The notes under the pieces: generated by a model
What the model saw: the letters and a program-made list of their open reading frames with translations, nothing else
Database searches by the model: none
Told to the model about the DNA's origin: nothing
Position numbers and translations under genes: made by a program
Assembly (NCBI RefSeq): GCF_051954455.1
Contig: NZ_JBQCHS010000002.1
Location: forward strand, 1-64,000
Length of the DNA stretch: 64,000 bases
Direction: 5' to 3'
Source of the DNA: Pseudolysinimonas sp051954455
GTDB taxonomy: Bacteria > Actinomycetota > Actinomycetes > Actinomycetales > Microbacteriaceae
Shown: piece after piece, positions 1 to 7,825 of the stretch
Numbering within the stretch: the stretch's first letter is position 1
How the letters are laid out: every line of letters begins with the position of its first letter

Positions 1-1380
1 TTCGGCATGGAGCGCAACCGGCCCTACGGCGACGCGGTCGTTACGGGGACCGGGACGATCCACGGCCGGCAGGTCGCCGTCTACGCGCAGGACTTCACGA
101 TCTTCGGCGGCTCGCTCGGCGAGGTCGCCGGCGAGAAGATCATCAAGGTGATGGAGCACGCCCTGAAGACGGGCGTGCCGATCATCGGCATCCTCGACTC
201 CGGCGGCGCCCGGATCCAGGAGGGCGTCGTCGCGCTCGGCGCGTACGGCGAGATCTTCCGCCGCAACACCGCCGCCTCCGGGGTGATCCCGCAGATCTCG
301 ATCGTGATGGGCCCCGCGGCCGGCGGAGCGGTGTACTCCCCGGCGCTCACCGACTTCGTGATCATGGTCGATAAGACGAGCCACATGTTCGTCACCGGCC
401 CCGACGTCATCAAGACGGTCACCGGCGAGGACGTCGGGTTCGAGGAGCTGGGCGGGGCCCTCACCCACAACAAGACCTCCGGCGTGGCCCACTACCTCGC
501 CTCCGACGAGGACGACGCGCTCGATTACGCCCGCACCCTCGTCTCGTTCCTCCCGGACAACAACCTGGTCGACCCGCCCGTCTACGAGACGGAGGCGGAG
601 CTCGAGGTCACCGACGCCGACCGGCGGCTGAACGCGATCATCCCCGACTCGCCGAACCAGCCGTACGACGTGCACGAGGTGATCGATGCGCTCGTCGACG
701 ACGCCGACTTCCTCGAGGTCCAGCCGCTCTACGCGCCCAACATCGTGATCGGCTTCGCCCGGATCGAAGGGCGCTCGGTCGGCATCATCGCCAACCAGCC
801 GCAGGCGATGGCCGGCACGCTCAACATCGAGGCGGGCGAGAAGGCGGCGCGCTTCGTGCGCTTCTGCGACGCGTTCTCGATCCCGATCCTGACCCTCGTC
901 GATGTCCCCGGCTACCTGCCCGGCACCGACCAGGAGTGGACGGGCGTCATCCGCCGCGGCGCGAAGCTCCTCTACGCCTACGCAGAGGCGACGGTCCCGC
1001 TCGTCACCGTGATCACGCGCAAGGCGTACGGCGGCGCGTACATCGTCATGGGCTCCAAGCAGCTCGGCGCCGACCTCAACTACGCCTGGCCGACCGCCGA
1101 GATCGCGGTCATGGGCGGTCAGGGAGCGGTCAACATCCTCTACCGCGGCGAGATCAAGGCGGCGGAGGCGGCCGGCGAGGACGTCGCCGCCGTGCGCACG
1201 CGGCTCGCCAACGAGTACACCTATAACGTCGCCTCGCCGGTCCTCGCCGCCGAGCGCGGGGAGCTCGACGGGATCATCGAGCCGGCCGCGACCCGCATCG
1301 TCGTGATCAAGGCGCTCCGGGCCCTCCGCACGAAGCGGGCCGAGCAGCCGCCCAAGAAGCACGGGAACATCCCGCTGTGA
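1..1380 (+). CDS. accD: Acyl-CoA carboxylase carboxyltransferase (beta) subunit, 5' truncated
   Basis: This is the carboxyltransferase subunit of an acyl-CoA (acetyl/propionyl-CoA) carboxylase, which moves the carboxyl group from carboxybiotin to acyl-CoA in the cytoplasm. The reading frame is already open at base 1, and family members are about 510-530 residues, so roughly 60-70 N-terminal residues lie upstream; the ATG at base 7 is internal. Visible are the oxyanion-hole glycines of the crotonase-like fold (LDSGGARIQEG and MGPAAGGAVYSPALTDF) and the C-terminal half with DVPGYLPGTDQE and KAYGGAYIVMGSKQLGAD. It overlaps the epsilon-subunit gene by 4 nt. The biotinylated alpha subunit that must partner it is 6.4 kb downstream at 7826. 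Confidence 0.95.
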   Translation, partial: FGMERNRPYGDAVVTGTGTIHGRQVAVYAQDFTIFGGSLGEVAGEKIIKVMEHALKTGVPIIGILDSGGARIQEGVVALGAYGEIFRRNTAASGVIPQISIVMGPAAGGAVYSPALTDFVIMVDKTSHMFVTGPDVIKTVTGEDVGFEELGGALTHNKTSGVAHYLASDEDDALDYARTLVSFLPDNNLVDPPVYETEAELEVTDADRRLNAIIPDSPNQPYDVHEVIDALVDDADFLEVQPLYAPNIVIGFARIEGRSVGIIANQPQAMAGTLNIEAGEKAARFVRFCDAFSIPILTLVDVPGYLPGTDQEWTGVIRRGAKLLYAYAEATVPLVTVITRKAYGGAYIVMGSKQLGADLNYAWPTAEIAVMGGQGAVNILYRGEIKAAEAAGEDVAAVRTRLANEYTYNVASPVLAAERGELDGIIEPAATRIVVIKALRALRTKRAEQPPKKHGNIPL

Positions 1381-1616
1381 CGATCCCGACGTCGGATCCG
1401 GACGCCGTCGACTACGCCGCTCGGATCCGCATCACGGCCGGCGAGCCGACCCCGGTCGAGGTCGCCGCGGTGACCGCGGTCGTGGCCGCGGCGCTCGAGC
1501 AACTGGCGGCCGAGGAACGCGTCCAGGCGCCGACGAACGCCAGCGCGTGGGAGCGCGGCCGGCGCACGATCCGCCGGCCGCTCGCCCGCGGCGACTGGCG
1601 CTCGTTCGGCCGCTGA
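1377..1616 (+). CDS. accE: Acyl-CoA carboxylase epsilon subunit
   Basis: This 79-residue protein begins at a GTG that overlaps the accD stop codon (GTGA), so it is translationally coupled to accD. It has the features of the small actinobacterial epsilon subunit that stabilises the alpha-beta carboxylase: an acidic start with RITAGEPTPVEVAAVTAVV, an Ala-rich helix, and a C-terminal SAWERGRR...R segment ending at a basic, Trp-containing tail (GDWRSFGR). The family is poorly conserved, so the call rests on both motif and position directly after accD. Confidence 0.88.
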   Translation: MTIPTSDPDAVDYAARIRITAGEPTPVEVAAVTAVVAAALEQLAAEERVQAPTNASAWERGRRTIRRPLARGDWRSFGR

Positions 1617-1703
1617 GATCGCAGCGTCGCCCGGATCATTTCGCGACGGAATCAGTGACCCCTCCGGTGGTCGAGCGCGGTTCTCGGCGGGACGCGGGCG
1701 GCA

Positions 1704-1762
1704 TGTCCCCCGATGACGTCCGTCATTTTGGAGACCCGGGCGTCTTGTCCCCCGAAATGACG
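1704..1762. promoter_or_regulatory. Paired operator-like sites TGTCCCCCGA with ATGACG half-sites
   Basis: The 10-mer TGTCCCCCGA occurs at 1704-1713 and again at 1746-1755, with starts 42 bp apart (about four helical turns). Each copy runs into ATGACG. At the first copy ATGACG (1713-1718) is followed after 2 bp by CGTCAT (1721-1726), a perfect dyad. Phased direct repeats plus a dyad upstream of a possible -10 (CATAGT, 1788-1793) look like a binding site for a dimeric regulator. The response regulator encoded at 5084-5776 is one candidate; this link is inference only. Confidence 0.45.
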
Positions 1763-1802
1763 ACTCCCCGCGTTCTACGGCGCGTTGCATAGTGGTAGTC
1801 GT

Positions 1803-1955
1803 CAGACGTGCCTCACTGTGCACGTCGCCATTCATCGGCCGACAAGGGTAAGCGAGCCGATGACGTGGGGGCGGGTCAGGGCGATATTCGGGTTATCGCC
1901 CTGACCCGGAAACGTCACGGGGGCCGGTGTTCATCCGCCGGCCCCCGTCGTTTCT
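1803..1955 (+). ncRNA. Candidate structured RNA (leader or small RNA)
   Basis: Four hairpins follow each other: GACGTGC/GCACGTC (1805-1811 with 1820-1826), TCATCGGC/GCCGATGA (1832-1839 with 1856-1863), a 15-bp stem with a 7-nt loop (1872-1886 with 1894-1908), and an 11-bp GC-rich stem (1917-1927 with 1938-1948) followed by CGTTTC. TGACGT at 1861-1866 can also pair with ACGTCA at 1912-1917, which would break the second hairpin and touch the last one. No convincing protein is encoded here, and it matches no RNA family that I recognise. It could be a leader of the FkbM gene or simply tandem terminators after accE. Confidence 0.35.
1917..1954 (+). terminator. Rho-independent terminator-like hairpin
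   Basis: A perfect 11-bp stem (1917-1927 with 1938-1948) with a 10-nt loop is followed by CGTTTC. Directly before it is a second strong hairpin (15-bp stem, 1872-1908). The pair ends the 420-bp gap between accE and the FkbM gene and probably stops transcripts entering from accDE. Confidence 0.6.
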
Positions 1956-2036
1956 CCAGCGATCCGCCCGCTGCCGTAGAGTCGAGCCACCCGCACATCC
2001 CGCGTCGCCGCGGACTCCCCCTTGGAAGAGGCAGCA

Positions 2037-2834
2037 GTGACCGCCGACGCCGCATCGACGTCCGTCCCCTCGGCCGCCGTCGCGCGCGCCCCCCGCCGCT
2101 CCGGGTGGCGCCTCCGCGCCGCTCACGGCCTGTACCGTCTGGCGATCCGCTTCCACTGGGCGGAGCCCGAGCTGAACGGCCTGGACGCCGTCGTGCGCCC
2201 CGGCGACACGGTCCTCGACATCGGCGCAGCTCTCGGCATGTACACACTCCCGCTCGCCGACCTCGTCGGTCGCGACGGGCGCGTGTTCTCGTTCGAGCCG
2301 CAGCACCGAGGTGTGTTCACCGTCCGGCTGCTGCGCACCCTGACCGGCGCGCGGCGCGGCCTGACGCGTCGGGTCGCGCTCGGGCCGGAAGCGGGCATCG
2401 GCCACATCGCCGTGCCGTTCCTGCGCGGCTTCCCGATCTTCGGCCACGGCCACATCGCCGAGGGCGCCGACGACGGCACCCACCGCATCCACCGCAGCTC
2501 CACCCGCGTCGACACCGTCGACGCGTGGTGCGCGGAGCACGGGGTCGACCGTGTGGCCTTCATCAAGGTCGACGTGGAGGGCTTCGAGCCCTCCGTCATC
2601 GAGGGTGCGCGCGGGGTGATCGGGCGCGACCTCCCCAGCCTGCTCCTGGAGATCGAGGACCGCCACCTGGTCCGCTACGGGCGCGACGCCGCCGGCTTCC
2701 TCGCCGACGTGCGGGAGCGCTGGCCCGACTACCGCATGCACACCTGGGACGGTGCGGCTTGGGTCGAGGTCGACACGGTCGAACCGCCCGTGCGCAACTA
2801 CCTGTTCGCGACGCCGGCGGCACTCGCGCGCTGA
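2037..2834 (+). CDS. FkbM-family SAM-dependent methyltransferase
   Basis: This is a cytoplasmic class I methyltransferase of the FkbM type, usually acting on sugar or polyketide hydroxyls; the substrate here is unknown. The SAM-binding motif GDTVLDIGAALGMYT lies near residues 57-71, the acidic motif VFSFEPQ follows, and the FkbM signature FIKVDVEGFEPSVIEGA is near residue 180. I chose GTG 2037 (265 residues) because GGAAGAGG sits 5 nt upstream; the longer TTG start at 2022 would overlap that ribosome site. TAGAGT at 1978-1983 is a possible -10. The 3' end overlaps the convergent gene at 2798 by 37 bp. Confidence 0.85.
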   Translation: MTADAASTSVPSAAVARAPRRSGWRLRAAHGLYRLAIRFHWAEPELNGLDAVVRPGDTVLDIGAALGMYTLPLADLVGRDGRVFSFEPQHRGVFTVRLLRTLTGARRGLTRRVALGPEAGIGHIAVPFLRGFPIFGHGHIAEGADDGTHRIHRSSTRVDTVDAWCAEHGVDRVAFIKVDVEGFEPSVIEGARGVIGRDLPSLLLEIEDRHLVRYGRDAAGFLADVRERWPDYRMHTWDGAAWVEVDTVEPPVRNYLFATPAALAR

Positions 2835-3880
2835 TCCTCCGGGTCCGCCTCCGGGAGGCTGCGCGGGATCTCCAGCCACAGCGCGACGGCCTCGCCCTCC
2901 TCGTCGTCGAGGCCGAGGGCGCGGGCGTGCTCGTCGGGGCTCCGCAGCCCGACGACGGTGACCGCGACGTCGGACCCCTCGGGCACCGTACGGGCGATGA
3001 CGCGATCGGCGTCGGTGTCGCGGATCGCCTCCGCGAGGCGGTCGAGCACGCGCTCGAGGTCGTCGTCGACGAGGTCGTCGATGCCGCCCTCGTCGAGAAG
3101 CGTGACCGTGGCCCCGCGCCGCCGGGCGTCCATGACCTGCTCGCGGACCGCGTCGTTGAGCAGCCGCCGGCCGCGGATCTCGTCGCGGATCGCGCCCTCG
3201 AGATGCAGGCACTCCTCGCGCTCCTCGGGCGTCAGCTCGCCGCCCGAGCGCTCGATCGTCTGCAGCATCCGCAGCGCCATGACGCTCGTCCGACCCAGCC
3301 GGAACTGGCGCTCCATCACGTGCGCCTCCTGGGCGGCCTGCCAGGTCGCGGTCTCGCGCTCGGCGATGGCGAAGCGCCGCGTCTCGCGACCGGCGCGCGT
3401 GAGGGCGAGCGAGATGACGTGCGCGACGGTCACCCAGCTCGCCGAGCCGATGACGCCGAGATTCACGAGCCCGACGGGTCCCGCCCAGAGCACCGTGTGG
3501 GCGGCGAGGAAGATGATGCCCGCCCACGCCCAGCCGGGCCGCAGCCGCGTCGCGACGATCGTCATGAGGGCGCCGTCACCGGCGACGTACCAGGTCGCGT
3601 AGCCCGTGCCCTGCGGGTCGCCCAGGTCGATCTCGCTGCTGACGAGAAGGGTGACGGCGACGAGCACGGAGAGGGCGAAGGCGGCGAGCCAGATCGGCAT
3701 CCGGCTCGGTCCGATCGGCAGGAGCGTCACGACCACCGCCGCGCCGAAGAGCACCATCGCGACGATCACCGGATAGGGCGACGACACCCGATCGATCGCG
3801 TAGAGCCCGAGGATCACGACGTACGCCGAGAAGAGGGCGGCGACGCTCACGATCGCCCAGCGGGGCACCCCGACGTTCAC
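2798..3880 (-). CDS. Membrane protein with degenerate kinase-like C-terminal half
   Basis: The 360-residue product has about five or six hydrophobic segments in its first 180 residues, then a soluble helical half. The second half (from the EAHVMERQFRLGR region on) has the layout of a histidine kinase dimerisation and ATPase module, but I see no phosphoacceptor His-Asp motif and no DxGxG ATP-lid glycines. I therefore read it as a pseudokinase or accessory sensor. It is the last gene of the response regulator / kinase operon, and its GTG start overlaps the kinase stop by 4 nt. The 3' end overlaps the convergent methyltransferase gene by 37 bp. Function is not known. Confidence 0.6.
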   Translation of the reverse strand: MNVGVPRWAIVSVAALFSAYVVILGLYAIDRVSSPYPVIVAMVLFGAAVVVTLLPIGPSRMPIWLAAFALSVLVAVTLLVSSEIDLGDPQGTGYATWYVAGDGALMTIVATRLRPGWAWAGIIFLAAHTVLWAGPVGLVNLGVIGSASWVTVAHVISLALTRAGRETRRFAIAERETATWQAAQEAHVMERQFRLGRTSVMALRMLQTIERSGGELTPEEREECLHLEGAIRDEIRGRRLLNDAVREQVMDARRRGATVTLLDEGGIDDLVDDDLERVLDRLAEAIRDTDADRVIARTVPEGSDVAVTVVGLRSPDEHARALGLDDEEGEAVALWLEIPRSLPEADPEDQRASAAGVANR

Positions 3881-5094
3881 GGCGCCGCCTCCGGCTCGGC
3901 CGGCCAGACCAGCTCGATCGTCGTGCCCGCGCCCGGCGCCGTGCGGATGTCGGCCCGGCCGCCCGCGTTGGCGAGGCGCTCGATGATCGACACGCGCACG
4001 CCGAGGCGCTCGCGCGGGACGCGCGCGGGCTCGAAACCGACGCCGTCGTCGATGATCTCGACGTGCAGCGCCCCGTCGTGATCGGTGATCCGCAGTGAGC
4101 GATGCGCATCCGGACCGGCGTGGTTCACGCTGTTGACCGCGGCCTGCACGGCGGCCGCGTGCATCGCCTCCCCCGCGACGCTCGGGATGGCGCGCGGACC
4201 GAGCCTCGCGATCGAGACGGCGAACGGCGCCGCGAGCTGCTTGACGGCGTCACGGATGCCGTCCGCGACGAGCGCGATGCGGACGACGGATCCGTCGTCC
4301 GGTGTCACGAGCGCGGCCTCGCGCAGATGCGCGATCGCGGCCGCGGCCTGGCTCGCGGCGAACGCCTTGGCCTCGGGGTCGTACGCGCGTGCGGCGGTCA
4401 GGAGCGTCGTCAGCACACTGTCGTGCACGATCGCGTCGACACGGACGCGCTCGGCCTCGGTCGCGTGCTGCCGCACGGCGATGGAGTAGCGGTCGAGCGC
4501 CGTGGCCTGGGCGGCGTCGACGTGCGACGACGCCGACCGCAGCATCGTGACGAGGATGAGGATCGCGCCGCCGAGCATGAGCGAGTAGACGGAGTCGAGG
4601 GTCACCTTGAGCGGCGAGAGCCCGCCGCCCGCCGAGGTCAGCCGCAGCGCCGCGTACAGGGTCGGCACCGCGAAGAGGTACACGGTGGCCGACTGCACGC
4701 TCAGGCCGATGGCCGCCATCCCGGTCGCGACGGTCATGAGGTAGTAGAACCAGGGGCTGTCGCCGTTCGGATGCACGACGGCGAACGGCCAGCTCAGCAT
4801 CACGACCAGGAAGACCGCCGCGAACGCGACGGTGGCGTACTGCACGAAGCGCCCGGCAACCGAGGCGACGAGCGCGGCGAGCAGCGACAGGACGATGAGC
4901 GCGATGACGACGCCGGTCCAGACCGGCGTCGTGTCGTGCAGCTGCCCGAAGAGCACAGGCGCGGACTGGAGGAAGAAGACGATGCCGATCGCGCCCGCAG
5001 AACGCGAGACGGCCGCATCGACGCGCGCCAGGCTGAGCGGGGTGCGGACCTGGCGGGTCGGCGGCGGGAGAAGGCGGGGGGAGCTAGCGTCCAT
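3877..5094 (-). CDS. NarL-type sensor histidine kinase
   Basis: This 405-residue inner-membrane kinase has six likely membrane segments (about residues 30-190), then a dimerisation helix with VDAIVHDSVLTTLL, in which His-Asp is the likely phosphoacceptor pair of the HisKA_3 class. The C-terminal HATPase domain has IIDDGVGFEPARV and APGAGTTIELVWP as ATP-binding glycine motifs. It overlaps the upstream response regulator by 11 bp and the downstream degenerate partner by 4 nt, so all three are co-transcribed. The signal sensed cannot be told from sequence. Confidence 0.85.
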   Translation of the reverse strand: MDASSPRLLPPPTRQVRTPLSLARVDAAVSRSAGAIGIVFFLQSAPVLFGQLHDTTPVWTGVVIALIVLSLLAALVASVAGRFVQYATVAFAAVFLVVMLSWPFAVVHPNGDSPWFYYLMTVATGMAAIGLSVQSATVYLFAVPTLYAALRLTSAGGGLSPLKVTLDSVYSLMLGGAILILVTMLRSASSHVDAAQATALDRYSIAVRQHATEAERVRVDAIVHDSVLTTLLTAARAYDPEAKAFAASQAAAAIAHLREAALVTPDDGSVVRIALVADGIRDAVKQLAAPFAVSIARLGPRAIPSVAGEAMHAAAVQAAVNSVNHAGPDAHRSLRITDHDGALHVEIIDDGVGFEPARVPRERLGVRVSIIERLANAGGRADIRTAPGAGTTIELVWPAEPEAAP

Positions 5095-5776
5095 CGCCGT
5101 CGGCGTCGAGTCCCGGCAGGATGCCGTCCTCGACGGCCCGACGGAGCAGGTCGACCTTGGTGGGCGCGGGGCGGCCGACCTCGACGTACTTCACCCGGAT
5201 GCGGTCGAGGTACTCGCGAGCGGTCGAGTAGCCGATGCCCAGCTGCTCGGCGGCGAGCTTGAGCGGCAGCCCCGAGGCGTACAGGTGCAGGATCTCGCGC
5301 TCGCGTCGGCCGAGTTGAGCCTTGGCGAAGTCGCGATCGGCGTCGATCGCGGTCGCCCACTCGAGGTTGTTGAGCACCTCGCCGCGCGCGACGGTCGCCG
5401 CGGCGGCGATCACCGTCTTGGTGGCGGACGACTTCGGGATGACGCCCGCGGCGCCGGCGGCGAGCGCCTCGCGCACGAGGGCGACGCGGTCGGCGATCGA
5501 GTGCACCAGGACGGCGGATCCCGCGGCCTGCACGCGCTTGACGTTCTCGGTGACGCTCGAGCCGTCGCCGAGCGAGAGGTCGAGCACCGTGACGTCGACC
5601 TCGCGGCCGTGGAGTCCGTCGATGAACGCGTCGACCGTCGCCGCGGTCGTGATCACGTCGTAGCCGTCGTCGGCGAACGCCGCCTTGAGGCCGAGCTGGA
5701 CCGACTCGTGGTCGTCGACGATCGCGACGCGGACGGTGTCGTGAGCGGCCGGCCGCTCCATGGTCACAGCGCTCAT
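5084..5776 (-). CDS. LuxR/NarL-family response regulator
   Basis: This 230-residue regulator has a receiver domain with the acidic pocket VAIVDDH (Asp21-Asp22), phosphoacceptor Asp66 in TVLDLSLGD and conserved Lys115 in VIPKSS. The C-terminal LuxR-type helix-turn-helix covers about residues 155-200 (LGRREREILHLYASGLP). I chose ATG 5776 because GGGAG lies 7 nt before it; an earlier in-frame start at 5854 would add a Pro/His-rich tail without a ribosome site. TACCAT (5819-5824, minus strand) is a candidate -10. It is the first gene of the three-gene signalling operon ending at 2798. Confidence 0.88.
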   Translation of the reverse strand: MSAVTMERPAAHDTVRVAIVDDHESVQLGLKAAFADDGYDVITTAATVDAFIDGLHGREVDVTVLDLSLGDGSSVTENVKRVQAAGSAVLVHSIADRVALVREALAAGAAGVIPKSSATKTVIAAAATVARGEVLNNLEWATAIDADRDFAKAQLGRREREILHLYASGLPLKLAAEQLGIGYSTAREYLDRIRVKYVEVGRPAPTKVDLLRRAVEDGILPGLDADGDGR

Positions 5777-5830
5777 GCTGATACTCCCGATCGGGGCGCG
5801 GTGGTGTCGCCCTGGCTCATGGTACCGCGA

Positions 5831-5857
5831 GGGGTGCCCGGGGACCCCGGACACCCC
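5831..5857 (-). terminator. 13-bp dyad between RNA methyltransferase and response regulator
   Basis: GGGGTGCCCGGGG and CCCCGGACACCCC flank a single A, with one mismatch between arms. It follows the stop of the RNA methyltransferase gene (5886, minus strand) by about 30 bp, which fits a terminator without a T-tract. It also lies just upstream of the response regulator promoter and could instead be a protein-binding dyad for autoregulation. Confidence 0.45.
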
Positions 5858-5885
5858 GCACGAATCCGACCCCCAGATCGGAGGG

Positions 5886-7106
5886 TTACTCGCGGGTGAA
5901 CCGCCCCACGGCTTCGACGTGATGCGTGTTCGGGAACAGGTCGAACGCCCTCAGCGACCCGAGCGTGTAGCCGAGCCCGTCGAGCACCCCGGCATCGCGG
6001 GCGAACGCCACCGGGTCGCAGGCCACGTAGACGATCTGAGCAGGGCGGACCGCCGCGATCGCGGTGAGCACGTCGGCCCCCGCGCCGGCCCGCGGCGGGT
6101 CCAGGATCACCGTGGCGGCTCCCAGCCGGGCGCGCTCCGTGGCGCTCGCGTCGGCGAGGCCCCGCACCCACCGCTCGACACGTCCCGTCTCGGCCCGGGC
6201 GCCGATCCATTCCGCGAGGTTCTCCGCGGCATGCTCGGTGGCGCGCGCGTCGGATTCGACGCTCGTGATGCGGAGCGCGGGGCCCGCGAGGTCGCCGAGG
6301 GCTGCGGCGAGGAGGCCGACGCCGCCGTAGAGGTCGAGGTTGGCCGCGCGCGGGTCGAGCAGCTCGGGATCGACCGCGTCGCGGACCGCCGACGAGAGCG
6401 TCTCCGGGGCCGCCCGGTGCACCTGCCAGAAGCCGTCGTCGTCGAGCCGGAACTCGCGCTCCCCGACCCGCTCGCGGATGGCCGACGGCGTCTGCCGTCC
6501 CACGATCAGGCGGGCCTCGCCCTCGGTCGGCGCGAGCACGTCGACCGTGTCGACCCCCGTCATCCCGTCGCGCGGGGCGAGGGCTTCCACCGCCTCCACC
6601 GCCAGCGGCAGGGAGGCGACGGGGACCACGCGGTGCGACCGCGCCGCGTACGGGCCCACGACGCCGTCGTCGTCGACGTGAAGGCGGACCCGGGTGCGCC
6701 AGCGGGTCCCGTCGGCCGGGCCGGGCAGGCCCTCCACCTCGACCCGGCGCTCGAGGCCGCCGAAGCGCTGGAGCGCATCCGTCAGCACCTGCGCCTTCAG
6801 CTCCCGCTGGTGCGGCACGGCGATGTGGCCGAACTCGGCGCCACCGGCCCGCTCGTCCGGGTCGCGCTCGAGCGCGGCCTCCGGCCAGACGTGCGGCCGG
6901 CGGTGCGGGCTCGGCTGCAGCACCCGGACGGTGTCGGCCTGCCAGAACGCTTTCTTGCGGTCGTCGGTGATGCGCGCGACGACCCGCTCACCGGGGATCG
7001 CATCGGACACGAAGACCACGCGCCCGTCGAGCCGCGCGACGCTGATGCCGCCGTGCGCGATCCGCTGCGGCTCCAGCTCGACCTCGCGGCCCACGTTCTC
7101 GCCCAT
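5886..7106 (-). CDS. TRAM-domain RNA uracil-C5 methyltransferase (RlmCD/RumA/TrmA type)
   Basis: This 406-residue enzyme methylates uracil C5 in rRNA or tRNA using SAM. The N-terminal TRAM RNA-binding domain covers about residues 1-60 (GREVELEPQRIAHGG). The catalytic domain has DLYGGVGLLAAAL for SAM, VILDPPRAGAGADVL, and IVYVACDPVAFARD, whose Cys is the expected nucleophile. I do not see the four-cysteine iron-sulfur site of E. coli RlmD. ATG 7106 is chosen because the N-terminus then matches the TRAM domain, and TATCGT lies 7 nt upstream (7114-7119, minus strand), consistent with a leaderless start. It is divergent from maf with only 18 bp between starts. Confidence 0.88.
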   Translation of the reverse strand: MGENVGREVELEPQRIAHGGISVARLDGRVVFVSDAIPGERVVARITDDRKKAFWQADTVRVLQPSPHRRPHVWPEAALERDPDERAGGAEFGHIAVPHQRELKAQVLTDALQRFGGLERRVEVEGLPGPADGTRWRTRVRLHVDDDGVVGPYAARSHRVVPVASLPLAVEAVEALAPRDGMTGVDTVDVLAPTEGEARLIVGRQTPSAIRERVGEREFRLDDDGFWQVHRAAPETLSSAVRDAVDPELLDPRAANLDLYGGVGLLAAALGDLAGPALRITSVESDARATEHAAENLAEWIGARAETGRVERWVRGLADASATERARLGAATVILDPPRAGAGADVLTAIAAVRPAQIVYVACDPVAFARDAGVLDGLGYTLGSLRAFDLFPNTHHVEAVGRFTRE

Positions 7107-7113
7107 CTGCACA

Positions 7114-7119
7114 ACGATA
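7114..7119 (-). promoter_or_regulatory. -10 hexamer TATCGT for leaderless transcript
   Basis: TATCGT on the minus strand ends 7 nt before the ATG at 7106, so transcription should begin at or next to the start codon. It lies within the 18-bp divergent gap shared with maf. Confidence 0.5.
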
Positions 7120-7124
7120 GGAGC

Positions 7125-7739
7125 GTGCACCTGTACCTCGCTTCGACGTCCCCCGCCCGCCTCGCGACGCTGCGGGCAGTCGGCATCGAGCCGGTGACGG
7201 TCGCGCCGGGTGTCGACGAGGAGGCCGCGGTCGCCGCGGCGGAGGCGGAGCACGGCCGGCTCGACGCATTGCAGACGGTGAGCCTGCTCGGCCGGCTGAA
7301 GGCCGAGGCGGTGGCGGCGCAGGTCGACGACGGCCTCGTCCTCGGCGGCGACTCCGCCTTCGACCTCGGCGGGGTCGTCTACGGCAAGCCGCACCTGCCG
7401 GAGCGGGCGCGCGAGCGCTGGCTCGCCCAGCGCGGGCAGTCCGGCGTCCTCTACTCCGGACACACGCTCATCGACGCGACCGACGGGCGCGCGGAATCGG
7501 GCGTCGCGTCCGCAACGGTCCGATTCGCCGAGGACATCACCGACGCCGAGATCGACGCGTACGTGGCCACGGGCGAGCCGCTCGAGGTCGCGGGCGCGTT
7601 CACGATCGATGCCAAGGGCGCCGGCTTCATCCGCGAGATCGACGGCGACCCGCACGCGGTCGTCGGCCTCAGCGTCCAGCTGCTGCGGACGCTCGTGCGC
7701 CGGCTCGGCCACGACTGGCCGTCGCTCTGGAACCGGTAG
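7125..7739 (+). CDS. maf: Maf-family nucleotide pyrophosphatase (septum formation inhibitor family)
   Basis: Maf proteins hydrolyse non-canonical or modified nucleoside triphosphates to monophosphates in the cytoplasm. The 204-residue product begins with the family signature YLASTSPARLATLR, has LVLGGDSAF in the active-site pocket (usual form ADT/GDT), GKPHLPERAR and the later AGAFTIDAKGAGFIREIDGD segment. GTG 7125 gives the expected N-terminus MHLYLASTSPAR; AGGAG is only 1-2 nt before it, unusually close. Actinobacterial maf is often next to acyl-CoA carboxylase genes, as here with the alpha subunit downstream. Confidence 0.92.
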   Translation: MHLYLASTSPARLATLRAVGIEPVTVAPGVDEEAAVAAAEAEHGRLDALQTVSLLGRLKAEAVAAQVDDGLVLGGDSAFDLGGVVYGKPHLPERARERWLAQRGQSGVLYSGHTLIDATDGRAESGVASATVRFAEDITDAEIDAYVATGEPLEVAGAFTIDAKGAGFIREIDGDPHAVVGLSVQLLRTLVRRLGHDWPSLWNR

Positions 7740-7811
7740 CTGGACGGCTCGGACAACGCCGACGCGGCGCTTCTGTGCGGGCCCGACAAAGGCGACCCCC
7801 GATCCGCCCCA

Positions 7812-7825
7812 TAGGCTGAGGAGTT
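7812..7825 (+). promoter_or_regulatory. -10 hexamer TAGGCT and ribosome site of accA
   Basis: TAGGCT at 7812-7817 lies 8 nt before the ATG at 7826, and the same spacer carries GAGGAG. A promoter inside the short gap after maf lets the alpha subunit be made independently of maf. Confidence 0.5.

Noticed and set aside
1808..4081. A 757-codon open frame on the plus strand
   Set aside because: It runs through the FkbM gene and antisense to the kinase-like genes, with Arg/Pro/His-rich translation typical of a wrong frame in high-GC DNA.
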